Positions 25,173-38,594 of a DNA stretch of 64,000 nucleotides are shown in pieces (the first letter of the stretch is position 1; every line of letters starts with the position of its first letter). The stretch covers positions 84,343-148,342 of the forward strand of contig JAIXMO010000067.1 in the NCBI GenBank assembly GCA_025677825.1. The letters run 5' to 3'. Under the pieces are notes generated by a model. That model ran no database searches and was not told where the DNA came from. It worked only from the letters and a program-made list of their open reading frames with translations. The position numbers and the translations under genes were made by a program. Origin of the DNA: Helicostylum pulchrum. Lineage: Eukaryota; Mucoromycota; Mucoromycetes; Mucorales; Mucoraceae.

Positions 25173-28100
25173 ATGATACGATTATGGCAGATCTCGAGGA
25201 GAGGTCTGATGTTTCTTACTGTCGGATTATTTATATTGACGTTATTTAACAGTGTCCTGGCGCAAAGTATTCAAAAGACAGGATTCGATAAAATTCCAAA
25301 CAAGTTTTTTTATTTCAAAGATTCACAAGTACGGTATATTTATTTATTTTTTAAAAAAAAGAGAGAAAAAATGGTTTAATTTTATAAAAAGGTAATTCTT
25401 TGGCTTGATGCAACTTCACATACCCTTTATCGATCAGAAAACCAAGGAAAAGATTGGGGAAAAGTGACCGAAATTGGAAATGATGAAGCTAATTTCCTTT
25501 ATGAGCATCCATTTGACGGAGATAGAGTAATATATTTTATCTTTCTTCTGACGCTCTTTTCTAATTTATTTATTTATAGGCTTACGTTTTAGGTAAAAAT
25601 AAAAAACACTGGAAAACGACAGATAAAGGAAGAACATGGCAAGAGTTTACGACTCCTGTTGAGCCAGCTACTGTTGGACCCCATTTATCTTTTCACGCTG
25701 AAAGAACAGGTTATGTATTATTTACTGGCTTTAAGTGTAAACTAGGATCTTGGACTGGCATTGACTGTCATGTAGAGGTAACCAAAAAAAATATATTCCC
25801 TTTTAAGCGTTCTTTTTTTATTTATTTTCTTCTGCCTTAGACTCATTATACACTTAACAATTTCGAAGAAATCACTTTATTACGTACTCATACAGCCTCA
25901 TGTATCTGGAGTCTCTCCAGTACACGCTTTGAAAACGCACCTGTAAAAGAAATCATGTGTGTCGAATCTCCCAAAAAATCAGGCTTGACCAGTTTATTAA
26001 ATCCTGATGAATTCCGTCTAGTTCAAACCGAAGATTTTTTTCGTACAGAACAAGTAGTTAATTTCAGCAGTGGACAAGACGTAAAAGGTGTGATTGCAGT
26101 CAGTGCCATCAACAGATTTATTGTTGCTGTCGTCAAACCTTTCCCCGATAAAGCCGATATGATATTCCATATCTCGCAAGATGGAGAGAATTGGCATCAA
26201 GCTGTGTTCCCTGAAGGTGCTGAATTACACGAAAAGTCATTTACTATTGTTGAAAGTCCTGGTGCTTCGTTGATGGTAGATGTCTTGGGCGGTGGTAGTG
26301 ATCAATTTGGGTCACTTTACAAGTCTAATTCAAATGGTACCTTTTTTGTCAAGAGTTTAGAGAACACCAATCGAAACATGATGGGCTTTGTTGATTTTGA
26401 ACGTATTCAAGGTGTTGAAGGAATCCTGATTGCAAATGTAATTATGAACCCTAGAGAAGTTGAATCTCAAATTGCTGAAAAGGTCGTTCGTACTCGTATG
26501 AGTTTTGACGATGGTGCTAGTTGGAATCAAATATCTACTGTTAGAGATACTGGTGGTAGAAGTATGGGATGCTCTGAGAATGAATGTGCTCTTCATTTAC
26601 ATTCTGTTACATCAAACCATAATACTGGACAAGTATCTTCTTCTGAATCTGCTATTGGTGTTATGATGGGTGTAGGTAATTACGGTGCCAGCTTGTTAGA
26701 GTACGATGAGTGTGATACCTTCTTGTCTACAGATAGTGGTATCACATGGAAGATGGTACGTGAAGGGGCTCATAAATACGAGTTTGGAGATATGGGTACA
26801 TTATTAGTCTTAATAGATGATGAAAAAGAAACCGATCATGTATGGTGGAGTAAAGATCGTGGTGACAGTTGGGATAAATACGATCTTGGTCTCTCTGTTC
26901 GAGCCAGAATGTTAACTACCGACCCTGAATCCTCATCCCGTAACTTTTTATTGATCGGCAGTTCAGTTCGTTCCTCTGATTCAAAGATTCAAGCCATTCA
27001 ACTTGATTTTGCAAACATCTTTAATCGCCAATGTGAATTAAATGAACGTGATGATAACAAGAGTGATTTTGAAAAATGGTTTGCTCGTGATATTACGGAT
27101 GGTCCTGATTGTTTAATGGGTCATGAACAAATGTTCTATCGTCGTAAGGCGGATCGTACTTGTTATGTTGGATTAGACTATCAAGACCCTGTAGTTGAAT
27201 TAAGAAACTGTCCTTGTACACGCTCAGATTATGAATGTGATTATAACTTTGTTCGTAACGAGAATGGAGATTGTACACGTATTGGTCCCGATCTTATTTC
27301 AGAAGATGCTTGTAAATCAAAGGATGATATGTACCCTGGATCAAGCGGATACAGACTTATTCCTGGAAACACTTGTGAACTTGGCAGTGGGAAATCTTTT
27401 GATGAGCCTGTCGATCGTAAATGTGGTGATAATGTTGGTGGTATCATTGCATCTCCTTCTCAAGGTAACAGTGGTGGTAATAGTTTAGCTAAACCATCTG
27501 ATGACATCATTTCAAAAAACACAATTGTATTTAATGATGAAATTGAACAATTCACTTATCTTCGTCAATCTGAAACTATCTTGGTTCGTCTTCGTAATGG
27601 TGAATTATGGCGATCTGGAGATCAGGGCACCAAATGGACTCGGGTACTTGAAGAGGATGGACCTGTTCTTAATGTTATTTTACATGAGTTTGATGATGAT
27701 CGTGTTTATGCAATTATGGAAGACGGACTCTTTATTAGTGAAGATGAAGGAGCTAAGTGGCGCTCTGTCAAAGTACCATTCCCTCCTAGTCGACGTGTTG
27801 GTAATGTATTAGATTTCCATCCTCAAGAAAAGGATTGGTTGATCTTTATTGGACAATCCATTGATCCTGAACCTCACAACGAAGCTTACATCTCTCGCAA
27901 CCATGGTCGTGATTGGGGATCTCTTGACCAGTATGTTGAAAAATGTATCTTTGGTCGTGATTCCAAGTATGACATTAAAAAGGAAACTATCTTTTGCTCC
28001 GCCTATGATAAAAATGATATCGGCGGCGACTTAAGATTGTTGCGTACTACAGATTGGGGAAATACGTTTGTTCGTTACTTTGAAAATGTAGTCGAGTTCT

Positions 28101-31100
28101 TTGTAGTAGAAGATTTCATGGCGGTTGCTTCTAGTAAGAAGGGAGAACTTAATTTGTTTGTCAGTGTGAACGGAGATACTTTTGCTGAAGCACAATTCCC
28201 TCCTGATCAATATATCAATCGCAATGTAAGTTTTATTTTAAAAAAAATTTCAAAAGAAATAGTAGCATGTAGTAACCAATTTTATTATTATTATTATTAG
28301 ACTTTTACTGTATTACAATCTACAACTCATTCCATCTTGTTGAATATCTTTAAATCAACTGGTTTTGGAACTGCTTACGGTTCGCTTTACAAATCCAACG
28401 AAAACGGTACATTCTACCATTTATCCTTAGACAACACCAACGGAGACTCATCTGGCTACGTTGATTTTGAAAAGATCCAAACTGTTGATGGTATCATTCT
28501 CGCCAACCAAGTCTGGAATGCCGATGAATTAGTCGGTAGTCCCGACAAGACCAAGAAAGTCCGTACTATGATTAGTTGGGACGACGGAGGTATCTGGCAA
28601 CCACTTGCCCCTCCTACCAAATACGACTGCTCCACTAAAGAATGTACACTTAACCTTCACAGTCGTACCGATATCCACGGCCCTGGCGCCATTTATTCTT
28701 CCAGCAGCGCCCCTGGTCTTGCTATGGGAGTTGGTAACGTCGGTGCCTACATGAATGCATACACCGAAAGTGATACCTTTTTAACTCGCGATGGTGGTCA
28801 TACCTGGGTTCAAATCCAAGAAGGAGAGCATTTATATGAGTTTGGAGACCAAGGATCACTCTTGGTCTTGATTCGTGATGAGGGACCTACCAACGAACTA
28901 TTGTATTCTTGGGATCAAGGAGACACCTGGCACTTTTATCAGTTCTCTGAAGAGCCTATCCGTGTCAATACCTTAACCACAGACCCTAAATCTTCTACAC
29001 TCAAGTTTGTTATTATTGGTCATGCTCGTACAGGAGGAAGATCTCAAATGATTACTACGGTGGACTTCTCAGATACTAAGCTACGTGAGTGCGTCATGGA
29101 TAGAGATACCAACGAGAAGAGTGATTTTGAAAGATGGACACCAAAAGATGATGATGGTGATGACGCATGTCTTCTTGGTAAGAGAATTTCTTATTGGAGA
29201 CGTAAAGCAGATCGCGCTTGTGTTGTCAAGGGTCGTAGTAACGAAGCTCATATTGATACACAGAATTGTGAATGTCGCGATATTGATTTTGAATGTGACT
29301 TTGGGTTCTGGCGTAATAACGAGAACGAATGTGTGTTTAAGGGACGTCATCCTGATAGACCTGCCAAGTGCCCTGCCGGAGATAAGTTTAGAGGCAGATC
29401 TGGGTACAAGAAGAACGTCAAGAGTACCTGTGCTGGCGGTATTAATTTAGAAGACCAAAAAGAATGGGATTGTGGAGAAAGTGGCGGTGTTACCTCTAGT
29501 GCGACTGAATTTACAGACCGTGTTGTTGATTATGTTTATTTTAAAGATACCGATAGACTTGTAGTTCGAACCTTGGACGGAAAGATCTGGAGAAGTGATA
29601 ATGACGGATTCAGCTGGAAGGAACTCTTCCCAGGCCATAAAGTTATTTCCATCTATCAAAATAGCCACTTTGATCAACGCGCTTTCTTTATTACCGATTC
29701 CAATACACATTTCGTTACTAGCGATAAAGCATCTAGCTTTGAAGAAATTCGTACACCTTTACCACCCATCTATATGCTTCCTGGTACAGTTATGAATTTC
29801 CATAACGAAGATCCTGATTATGTTATTTATCTTGGCGAAAAGGAATGTTCAGGACTTGCATCTAACTGTCACTCTGAAGCATTTTACTCTCGTGATAACG
29901 GTCGTAGTTGGGCATCTCTTGGCACATATATGCGTAGCTGTATGTGGGGCAGAGAAGGCGCTATTAAATCCACACATCGTAACTCCATCTTTTGTGAGCA
30001 ATACCGTCATCAATCCGGTAACCAATTAAGTTTATACGGTAACCAACTTCAATTTGTCTCCTCTCAAAATTATTTCCATGATAAAAAGGTCTTATTTGAA
30101 GATATTGTCGGTGTCACCGTATTTGGAAAATACATGGTGGTCGCTGCTTCCAAGAACGGCGGTGCTAATCTTCGCTTACATGTGAGCTTAGACGGTCATA
30201 CCTTTGCTGCTGCTTCATTCCCTGCTTCGTTTGATTTATCTCCTGAAGCTTTCACAATTATGGAATCTGCTAACTCCATGTGGATCCATGTCTCTACGAA
30301 TACACAACGAGGAAGCGAATATGGTACTATTTTTACATCTAATTCGAACGGTACCTATTATGTCAATTCTCTCGAAAACGCTAACCGAAACGAAATGGGT
30401 ATTGTCGATTTTGAAAAGATGCAAGGTATTGAAGGTATTGCTATTGCCAATGTAGTTAGTAACCCAGGTCAAGCAAACAAGGGAGACCCTAAAAAGTTGA
30501 TCACTCGCAAGACTGCAGATGCTGGTGGACATTGGAATTCTTTAGTTGCACCCAAAAAGGATAGCACCGGACAGTTATTTGATTGTAGTGGAAAAGATTG
30601 TTCTTTACACTTGCATTGCTACTCTGAGCGTCAAAACTCTCGTGATTTATTTAGTTTGTCTAGTGCAGTTGGATTAATGGTTGGTGTGGGTAATGTGGGT
30701 ACTAGTCTTACCCCTTACCGAGACGGTGATATGTTCTTAACTCGTGACGCTGGTAAATCCTGGACTGAGATTGCAAAGGGGGCTCATCTTTGGGAATTTG
30801 CTGATCAAGGTGCCTTGTTGATCTTGGTCGACAACGAAGGACCTACAAACTATGTTCGATTTACTACAAACGAAGGTTTAGGCTGGGGCCAGTATGAATT
30901 TGCCAAAAAGGGAGAAAAGGTTATGATTGAAGATATTATTACGCAACCTGATGGTACCAGTCAAAAATATATCTTGTTTGGTTTAAATAATGGAAAGACC
31001 ATTGCATATCATTTGGATTTCAGTAACCTTCACCCAACTAAATGTAAATTGGATTTGGATCATCCTAATGACGACGATTTTGAGTTATGGAGTCCTGAAG

Positions 31101-32036
31101 ATGCTCGTGGTGATAAGTGTTTGTTTGGTAGAGAAACTCAGTACTATCGTCGTATTCAAGATCGTGATTGTTATATTGGTGAAGTGTTGGTTCAACCGAG
31201 AGAGGTTGTTCGTAATTGTACTTGTACTGAAGAAGACTTTGAATGGTAATGTTGGCCTAACCAAAAAAAAAAATGACGGCTTTTATTAATACTTTCAAAA
31301 TAGTGATTTCAATTTTGTACGAGGTTCCAATAACAAGTGTGTATTAGTACCTGGTCTTCAACCTTTAGAACCTATTTGTGACGGATCTAATGAATTTTAT
31401 TACACTACATCTGGGTAAATATTTTTTTTTTTTGTACGTTAGTAAGATATAAATTAAAAAAAAAAACATTTAACTATAGTTATCGAAAGATTGCTGCCTC
31501 AACTTGTGAGGGAGGTATAGAATTAGACAAGCTAGGAGATAAAATGTATTGTCCTGGTGTATCTCGTTCCGGTAGTGGATGGGTAGTTTTTGTCTTTGCA
31601 CCGATTATCGCTGCTGGTCTTGTCTTTGGTGCGCTTCGATACCGTAAAAGAGGATTTGGGTAAATATAATATACAGTGATTTTTATATACAGTTTTCTAA
31701 CTAATATATTGTAGCCGTATTCGTCTTCCCGATGGTACCCAGCAATTTAGTTCGAATGTACTCTCTAGTCCCATCTTTACAAAGATGGTCGCTGCCGCAT
31801 TCGTTATTCCTGTAGCAATTATTGGACTTCTTTCTCGTATATCTATTCCTAGATCACTTTCTGACCTTAATTTTAGTGGTGTTCGTTTACCCGCCTTTAT
31901 GGCTGGAACACGTGGATCTGGTTATAGTCCTTTAGGTCAAGAAGATCATACAGATGTTTTATTAGAGGATTATGATGGATCAGAAGAACATTTAATTGAT
32001 GAAGCTGATGAGTTTGATGATGCAGATGAATTTTGA
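25173..32036 (+). CDS. VPS10: Vps10/sortilin-type vacuolar sorting receptor with three Vps10 units
   Basis: Eight exons (25173-25328, 25392-25526, 25580-25777, 25841-28225, 28301-31245, 31304-31414, 31480-31659, 31715-32036) join to 2143 aa. A signal peptide (LMFLTVGLFILTLFNSVLAQ) leads into asp-box propellers (repeated DxGxxW) each closed by a cysteine-rich 10CC module: near residue 620 (DGPDCLMGHEQMFYRRKADR), near 1300 (DDACLLGKRISYWRRKADR) and near 1940 (GDKCLFGRETQYYRRIQDR). Yeast Vps10 has two units and metazoan sortilin one. A transmembrane helix (GWVVFVFAPIIAAGLVFG) and a second hydrophobic stretch precede an acidic tail with a YSPL (YxxPhi) motif suited to endosome-Golgi recycling. 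Role: carrying vacuolar hydrolases from late Golgi. Confidence 0.95.
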
Positions 32037-32101
32037 TTATATTAATAAGTAATAAATAAATAAAAAGTTTGAACTTTTATACACTTTTTTTATTGTTGTA
32101 A

Positions 32102-35029
32102 TTAAAAACCAATACCACTGATAATGCCGTAACCTAGACAAATGGTAATTATTGCGGCTAGTATAGAAGATGGAACACCACATAATAAAAAATCCTTGAT
32201 TTTCAAGTATGGTTTTCCTGTCGGATCTTCCAACATAATAGCATTCATATTAGGAAACCTACACAGAATAAAAAATTAAAAAGGTATCAGTTTCAAACTT
32301 TATTTTCCGAAAAGAAAAACTTACCCAGAAACTGGAAGACCCATTGCAACGGAACAAACTAACACAGTAACCATGACCAACAAATTAGGATGCGAAATAG
32401 GAAGGTTTTCACCAACCTGTTTAACGATTGGTAGAATAATAAGAGCCGCCACTGTATGGCTGACGAACGTAGCGAACACCAGTACCAAGAACCCAAACAC
32501 AAAGATAATTGCTAAATCAGAAAGATGACCGACATTTGTCGCAATACGATGTCCAATAATATCCAATAAACCTGATGACTCCACTGCAAAACCTAACGCC
32601 ATGCCACCTTGCGCAAGCGTAACCACACTCCATAAGAAATTATTTAAATCGTTCTTGTTTAACATATTGGTTGCGAATAAGAGTACAAACGGGATAGCTG
32701 CAATAACACCATTATCTCCCCAGAATTCGTTCATTGAGGTCTCTGCACACCAAAGAGCGATGGTTGATAGGCAGACAATACTTACCCATGCTTGAGATCT
32801 AGTAGGACGAGAGAATCCTTGAGATTTGATCACATTTAGATGTGGAGTATCATTGTCTGGACGGAAATACAAAAGTATTAGAACCCATGTAGTGAATACG
32901 GTGATAATGCCACATGGTAGTGCACCGGCAAACCAAATTCCCCAACCGGGACTAGGATCCATTAGGTTGATTGCAATGATGTTTTGAGGAGACGAGATAG
33001 GTGATGCAAGACCACCAATGCAACTGGCTAATGCGATACCTAAAACTAAGCTCGGTGCAACTGTAGAATTTGAACGAAGTGTTCTTAGAATAGGCTTAAA
33101 ATCGATGCATTAGTCTTTTTTTTTGTTTACTGTATATCTGTACGTATATTTATTTAGACTACCTCGACTAGAGAGAAACACAAGACTGGAGTAGCAACAT
33201 TACTAATCCACATACACAAAAATGTAGCTAGATACATATTGACAAGGATGACATACCGAGGTTTTGATCCAGCTTTACTCAAGATGGTAGACGCAAAGGC
33301 TTTAGCAACACCATGTTTACTAAGAGCTGCTGCGATAGAAAACCCACCTAATAAAACCATAATGGTATCGCTAAACATGGCTTTAAATACTAGTTTGGCT
33401 GCATCACTTGCAGGCAGGATATTTCCGTTGCCATCTCTACATATATGCATTGGTACTACTAATAGAGGCACTAGAAACGCAGTTGCAAATAATGGTATAC
33501 ACTAAAAAAAAAAGAATTAATAACTACCTTTTTTTAAAAAATAATAATATGTAATACCTCAAATGCCCACATTAGAGCAGCAAAAAGCAATAATGCTAAA
33601 CATTTACTCGCTTCCTTTTGGTTCATCGTATCAATATACATCAAGACTATATACACAGTAAGAGCAAGTAGGAACCCAAAGATATTATACATTGTTTTAT
33701 GACTTATAAACATGTTGAGGTACGGGACCCTAAACCCTTTCAACGGAATCGACGCATGAGCGTCCATTGTCTGACGCTCTTTGCCGACCAAGTCTTTCCA
33801 AACAGTCGAACGTTCAAAGATGACATGATCACGTATATGCATTTTAAGTTCTACTTCTGCCAAGTGTTTTTTACCATTTGTAAATACAGCAGCATACATA
33901 TTCAAGACATGTTCTAGCGTATTATCAATGCGATCAAAATTTTCAGCACTAAATGGTTCTGCAGTCTTGACAATCTTGGAAAAATAAGCTTCTCTCAAGT
34001 GAGAGTCAGTAACTTTATCCCATTTCTTCAAAATTTTATCAAACGCAGTGCGATTGATATCAACATAGGATTTTAATTCGGTGAGTGAAATGTAAGTAGC
34101 AGCACATCGAACCCGGAAATTATAATACATGTTGAACTCTTCAATATCGTGGGCTTGGTTAACTGATATTTGAGATCCTCTTCTACGGCCGGACTGAAGA
34201 CCTGATACGTGCATAATACGGGCTGGGGATTCTTCTGGCGGATACTGTGTCGTGTTCGCATGGTGAGTTAGACTCCTTTCAATGCTGACACCATGATGGT
34301 CATACACATCTTCACTATGTACTGTGCTTGCTCTTCGTAAACCGTATGAACCAGATGACGGCACTTTCTTTAGACTATTTTCTAAAGGTAAGGTATCGGT
34401 ACTACTATTTGTTTTTAAGTTTTGACCTGCACCATACAGAGGGACAAAATAGATCGAAGTACCATGATCTGAACCAGCTGTAGAAGAATTACATGTTGTA
34501 TGAGATTCTCTGGAGAACCTTCGTCTTGTATGTAAACCGGAATCTAAAGCCTCTAGCGGATTTGTGAATAAAGCAGCCGATTCAAATTCGTCATCCAAAG
34601 GTATATTGAAGGTAGCGAACTGACTATCGAGTTCTTGGGAATCTTGTAAATATTCTTTAACCTTGATTGGAAAAAACTTAAGTACTTTATCTAGTTGTAA
34701 ATCTAGTTCTAGAAGGAATTGTTCATTCTCCCTGTTGTGTAGCTCTTGATCGGAAGAAGTTGTGTCAGAGACATGGTGGAGCTTTTTGGTGAAGATTCTT
34801 CCTTCTTCGGCCTTTCTGAGGTTGCTTTTGGAGTTGGCGTTTCGTTTATTGACTTGGTCACTTTCTGCTTGGTATACAATTTTCTTTAGGCGATCATAGC
34901 TAAATATGTTGACAGGTAATTAATTACTTTTTTTTTTCCTTTTTAATATTTTCTTTAATTCGCTTACTCGACGTATTGGTCAAGCCATTCCGGAACAGCA
35001 TTTAATATGATAGAATGAGAAAATTTCAT
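32102..35029 (-). CDS. PHO91: SPX-domain low-affinity phosphate transporter, Pho91-like
   Basis: Five exons (35029-34968, 34899-33558, 33501-33163, 33094-32325, 32258-32102) give 889 aa, close to yeast Pho91. The N-terminal SPX domain starts MKFSHSIILNAVPEWLDQYV, continues with YDRLKKIVYQ, and has its C-terminal helix around YVDINRTAFDKILKKWDKVT, the Lys-rich inositol-pyrophosphate-sensing surface. A Ser-rich linker separates SPX halves. The transporter half is a SLC13/CitMHS-type membrane domain with WISNVATPVL and the FVSHTVAALIILPI hairpin, ending near GLPVSGFPNMNAIM. Pho91 exports phosphate from the vacuole under SPX control. It converges on VPS10: only 65 bases lie between the stop codons. 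Confidence 0.94.
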
Positions 35030-35201
35030 GCAAAAATAAAATAAAATAAAATAGATATATATATAAAAGAGCAAGAAGATAAGACAAAAAAAAACGTTCA
35101 AAAAGGATTTAATACTTTTTGTGTTAAATGAAACCTGTCAAACAATAAGATTCGGAAGACTTTTTTTTTAATGGCTATAATAAAAAGAGGATGTGTATAT
35201 T

Positions 35202-36174
35202 TTATTGCATTTGACAAGCATTTGACATGGAAGACCAAGCATCTTTAATACTATCTTTGATGAAACTTGATTTTTGTTCCTCGTTGGGAATAGTTAAGAT
35301 TTGTCTTAACCAGTTACAAGTAAATCTTTTACCGCTGTTACGAGATTCACACATACCTACTGCGAAATATAACTCACGCATATGTCTTTGTGTATAACTA
35401 CTGGTTCTTACATTTTGAGTAGAAGTGAAAATGACTGAAGGTTGGAATGTTTTGGGAAGTTTATAAATTCTTCTAATCTCTGCCACAAATCCGTCTAAAA
35501 AAAAATGTCAATATTAGGAAAAAAAAAATAATGCAAAAAAAAAAAAAAGATTTACCGTTACTAGCAATGACAGCATCCATATTATCTTCTAAATCATCAC
35601 GAAAGTCTTCATCGACATGCGTAAATACAACCACAACAAAGTTCCAAAAATCCTTACCGAGCAATTGATGAAACAAAATGAGCATATTTTGCGTATACGC
35701 ATCCAATCTAAATATATTAAGTTTTTGATCTTCTGAAACAAAAACCTCATGAAAGTTACCTGATATCGTTAATGTTAAACACCAAGAAGAATGCACTAAC
35801 ACCATTTTCTAAAGATTTGAAGTAGCGTGTCATTTCTTGAATCACTTGACGATCCTCAATATTTGAGTCAATTAAACCAGGCGTATCAACCAAATGACAG
35901 AACTGCGTAGAAGGCGCAAACTTCCACTCTTTAACTTTACCCTCTACAGTTAGAGTTTTAGCCTTTATATACACAAAAAAAAAAGGGGGGGGGGGAGGAT
36001 ATTTAGTTTTTTTTTTTTTTTTTTTTTTGCAAGTTATCGGGTTTCCCTTACGTCAGTTCCATCTCCAGTTTCAAAAGTGTATTCACCTGTAATAGCATTT
36101 AACAAACTCGATTTACCAGTTCCTACTCCTCCTAATGCAGAGACAACGTATGTATTGTCAGCTCCAGCAAGCAT
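35202..36174 (-). CDS. AIG1/IMAP-family GTPase
   Basis: Four exons (36174-36052, 35962-35760, 35707-35556, 35494-35202) give 256 aa. G1 is ALGGVGTGKSSLLNAITG, G3 is HLVDTPGLIDSN, G4 is VVFTHVDEDF, and the first 15 residues precede the P-loop directly, as in AIG1-type (GIMAP/IAN/Toc34-related) GTPases. The C-terminal part ends in a helical segment (DSIKDAWSSMSNACQM) without an obvious membrane anchor. Family members work in immune signalling in animals and plants and occur patchily in fungi; the fungal role is not known to me. It is the gene immediately upstream of the Pho91-like gene on the same strand, about 170 bases apart. Confidence 0.85.
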
Positions 36175-36381
36175 TTTTTTACTTGTTTATATTAGACGCT
36201 GAGGGGTGACCCGAGTTGATATTTTGGTATGTTTACCTCTTAAAAAAATTATTGCAAAAGAGAAAAAAAAAAGAAATATATTTCTCGAAAAAAGTGTTTA
36301 CGTAGTCTTGGTTGTACAAGAGAGCTCGCTTTCAATTCAATTACTACTTTACTAAACTTTTGCAATTTTAAAAAGACGTGT

Positions 36382-37488
36382 TTATTGAGACCATAATGGA
36401 GTTATAGTTCCAACTATATCTCCATTCATCATATTCGTTGACAACTGATTAATTTCTTCTTCAGATGATTCATTATTAGTATCTCGAATGACTACATCTG
36501 TTGGGAAGCGAGAAATGTAATCGTTAAACTGTATAGCAATATGTAAATTTCCCATAGTGAAAGGTTTTCCCTCTAATGTTATCTTCGTAAGAGAATCGTT
36601 TTTATACAATATATTTAAATCTTGATCTTCAGATAAACGTTCGAACGCCTTCATCATCTCTCTTCTAGCTACATACGCCTGTACACAATCATGAACAATG
36701 CGAAGGAATGTCTAATAATACATATCAGCTTATGTTTTTATATTTATTCTGTTCTACTTTTACCGGCATGTCATGTGGTAAAAATTTATCCTGCAACACA
36801 TTCAATGGTATAAATTTAGGGATGGTATGCTTATCAACACGATTCGGGCGCTTTTTAAGAAACAATAGATAAAAAGAATCTCTATAAGACTTTTCATAAA
36901 AAGTTTCTATACGGATACCAAAGTAATGTTTGTTGTAGTCAAATACAGTTCGTCCTCCCAATCGATGATAACTGATAATTTCTCGTACTGTACATTGTTC
37001 CGCTGATATCAGTAATTGCTCAAAGACCTATGCAGTAGATTAGAAAATAAAAGGGTAATGTGGTTGTATTAATATTTTACTTCTTTTTGTAACCCTTCCA
37101 ACTCATGTGCTTCTGTTCTAGTAGGATCTATTTTATAACAAAAACAAAAAAAGAAAATTAAACCAACCATTCTTCTTTCCTTGTTTCTTGATTACCTTTA
37201 ATCTCTTCCGTGATCTTTGATACGACAACATATGATAGATCTTCTTCAATGAGTTTTCTTTTTAACGTTCTATGTTTTTCCGTTGCAGCGCTCACTAAGC
37301 AAGCAAGTTAGACCGTTTGAAAAAAAAAAGAAGATGAATTTGAGTCTTCTTACATCGAGCTTGTAACCGTCTTATATCTGCTTTGATTCTATCATTGCCT
37401 GTGGGTAAACTAAAACCTTCTTAGTTTTAGTTGTTTCAATCGAAGAAACGTAATATACTTACAAGGTGTCTTCGTCTGCAGGATTCAT
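36382..37488 (-). CDS. CENP-O / Mcm21-like kinetochore protein
   Basis: Six exons, several tiny (37488-37463, 37409-37354, 37294-37196, 37127-37081, 37027-36764, 36711-36382), join in frame to 273 aa. The N-terminal third is predicted coiled coil (DRIKADIRRLQAR, EKHRTLKRKLIEEDL). The C-terminal part has the RWD-like order seen in CENP-O: FGIRIETFYE, YLLFLKKR, VDKHTIPKFIPLNVLQDKFL, then FLRIVHDCVQAYVARREMM. CENP-O/Mcm21 with CENP-P (Ctf19) forms part of the inner kinetochore CCAN/COMA complex. The call rests on recalled family motifs, chiefly the HTIPxFIPL block; the family diverges fast, so some doubt remains. Confidence 0.75.
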
Positions 37489-37955
37489 GGTCAAAGAAAA
37501 GAAAGAGTGAGAGAAACAAAAAAATTCGGCGGTCTAATGATGGCTGGACCGCGGAAACCAGTTTAAACCAATAAATACGCGTTAATCCTCTTCAGGAGCC
37601 TAAAAACCTTCTTCCTGGGTGTAGAAATCTCTTCCTGTTGTTGTAATTTTTAGCCGAGAATTAACAAACAGCCTATGAATAGCCTGCGAGGTTAATATTT
37701 ACAATGTTCTACAGCGCTTGGAAAAGGTACGTTATGATGTTTTATTACATCTATAAGTGTTGGCGTATAGGAATATGCGATTATTTTAAGCCGTTGAAAC
37801 CAATAATAAAAAATATAAAAAAACCGTGTTCCTCAATAAAATGTCTCATGCGAACTACAAAATAAATTACTACGATTCTCTTCACTTTCCTTTAAAAAGT
37901 TTTCATAATATAATTCACTGTGTTTATTAAAACAAATTTAACAATATTATTCTAA

Positions 37956-38594
37956 ATGTCAAACTCTAAAAACATGTCTGATAAAAAGAAATCAAAGCAA
38001 CCTGCTTTGAGTAGTTTTTTCTCTCCAAGATCCAGTAGCAATACATCAAATGATAATGTACCCTCATCATCCAGACCTACCACTGTTCCTGTTAGTGAAG
38101 TTAATCCTGCTACCTTTTTACTTAATGTTGAATCTACCTCTATCTCGTCAGATATTGCACCTAATGAAAGTTTAACTTTTTCTGTTCCAGCTATAGATCT
38201 GTCTTCCGCCACTGTAAGATAGTATATATAATATTTATTCGTAAATAGAAAATTAGTAGACTTACATATATATCCCTTTAATGAATAGCCTTCGTCAACA
38301 GAAGAATCTTTATCTGTACCAATTGATGAAGATAAAGATGAGGAAGCTGATTCTGACCCTATTGATGATCACGCTTTTCACGACGCTGTCTTTTTGAAAA
38401 AAAATATCGAGACCTTTTTTATACAATACGTAACTGACCACAATAATAAATCACAATTAAATATAAATAAACCAAGATGTTGTCCCCTTTGTTTTCTCTT
38501 TTTTCTTTATCTAAACATTTTTCCTTATAACTTATACACGGTAAATGATACTTATACTTTCGCTGCTGGTCTTTTATATTTTGTACGTATATAA
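37956..38594 (+). CDS. Small Ser-rich protein with PIP-box-like motif, function unknown
   Basis: Two exons (37956-38213, 38289-38594), donor GTAAGA and acceptor AATAG, keep one frame to 187 aa. The N-terminus contains KKSKQPALSSFFSPRSSS; QPALSSFF fits the PCNA-interacting consensus QxxLxxFF and is preceded by basic residues as in Msh6 and DNA ligase I. The middle is Ser/Thr-rich and acidic (DEDKDEEADSDPIDDHAF). The C-terminal third is hydrophobic with a CCPLC cluster and could be read-through of non-coding DNA, so the true 3' structure may differ. Basic-QxxLxxFF starts also occur in some hAT-type transposases, so a transposon fragment is an alternative. Confidence 0.4.

Noticed and set aside
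30236..30532. Antisense frames within VPS10 (also 26357-26596, 29081-29350 and 29447-29710)
   Set aside because: Shadows of the well-supported Vps10 reading frame on the opposite strand.
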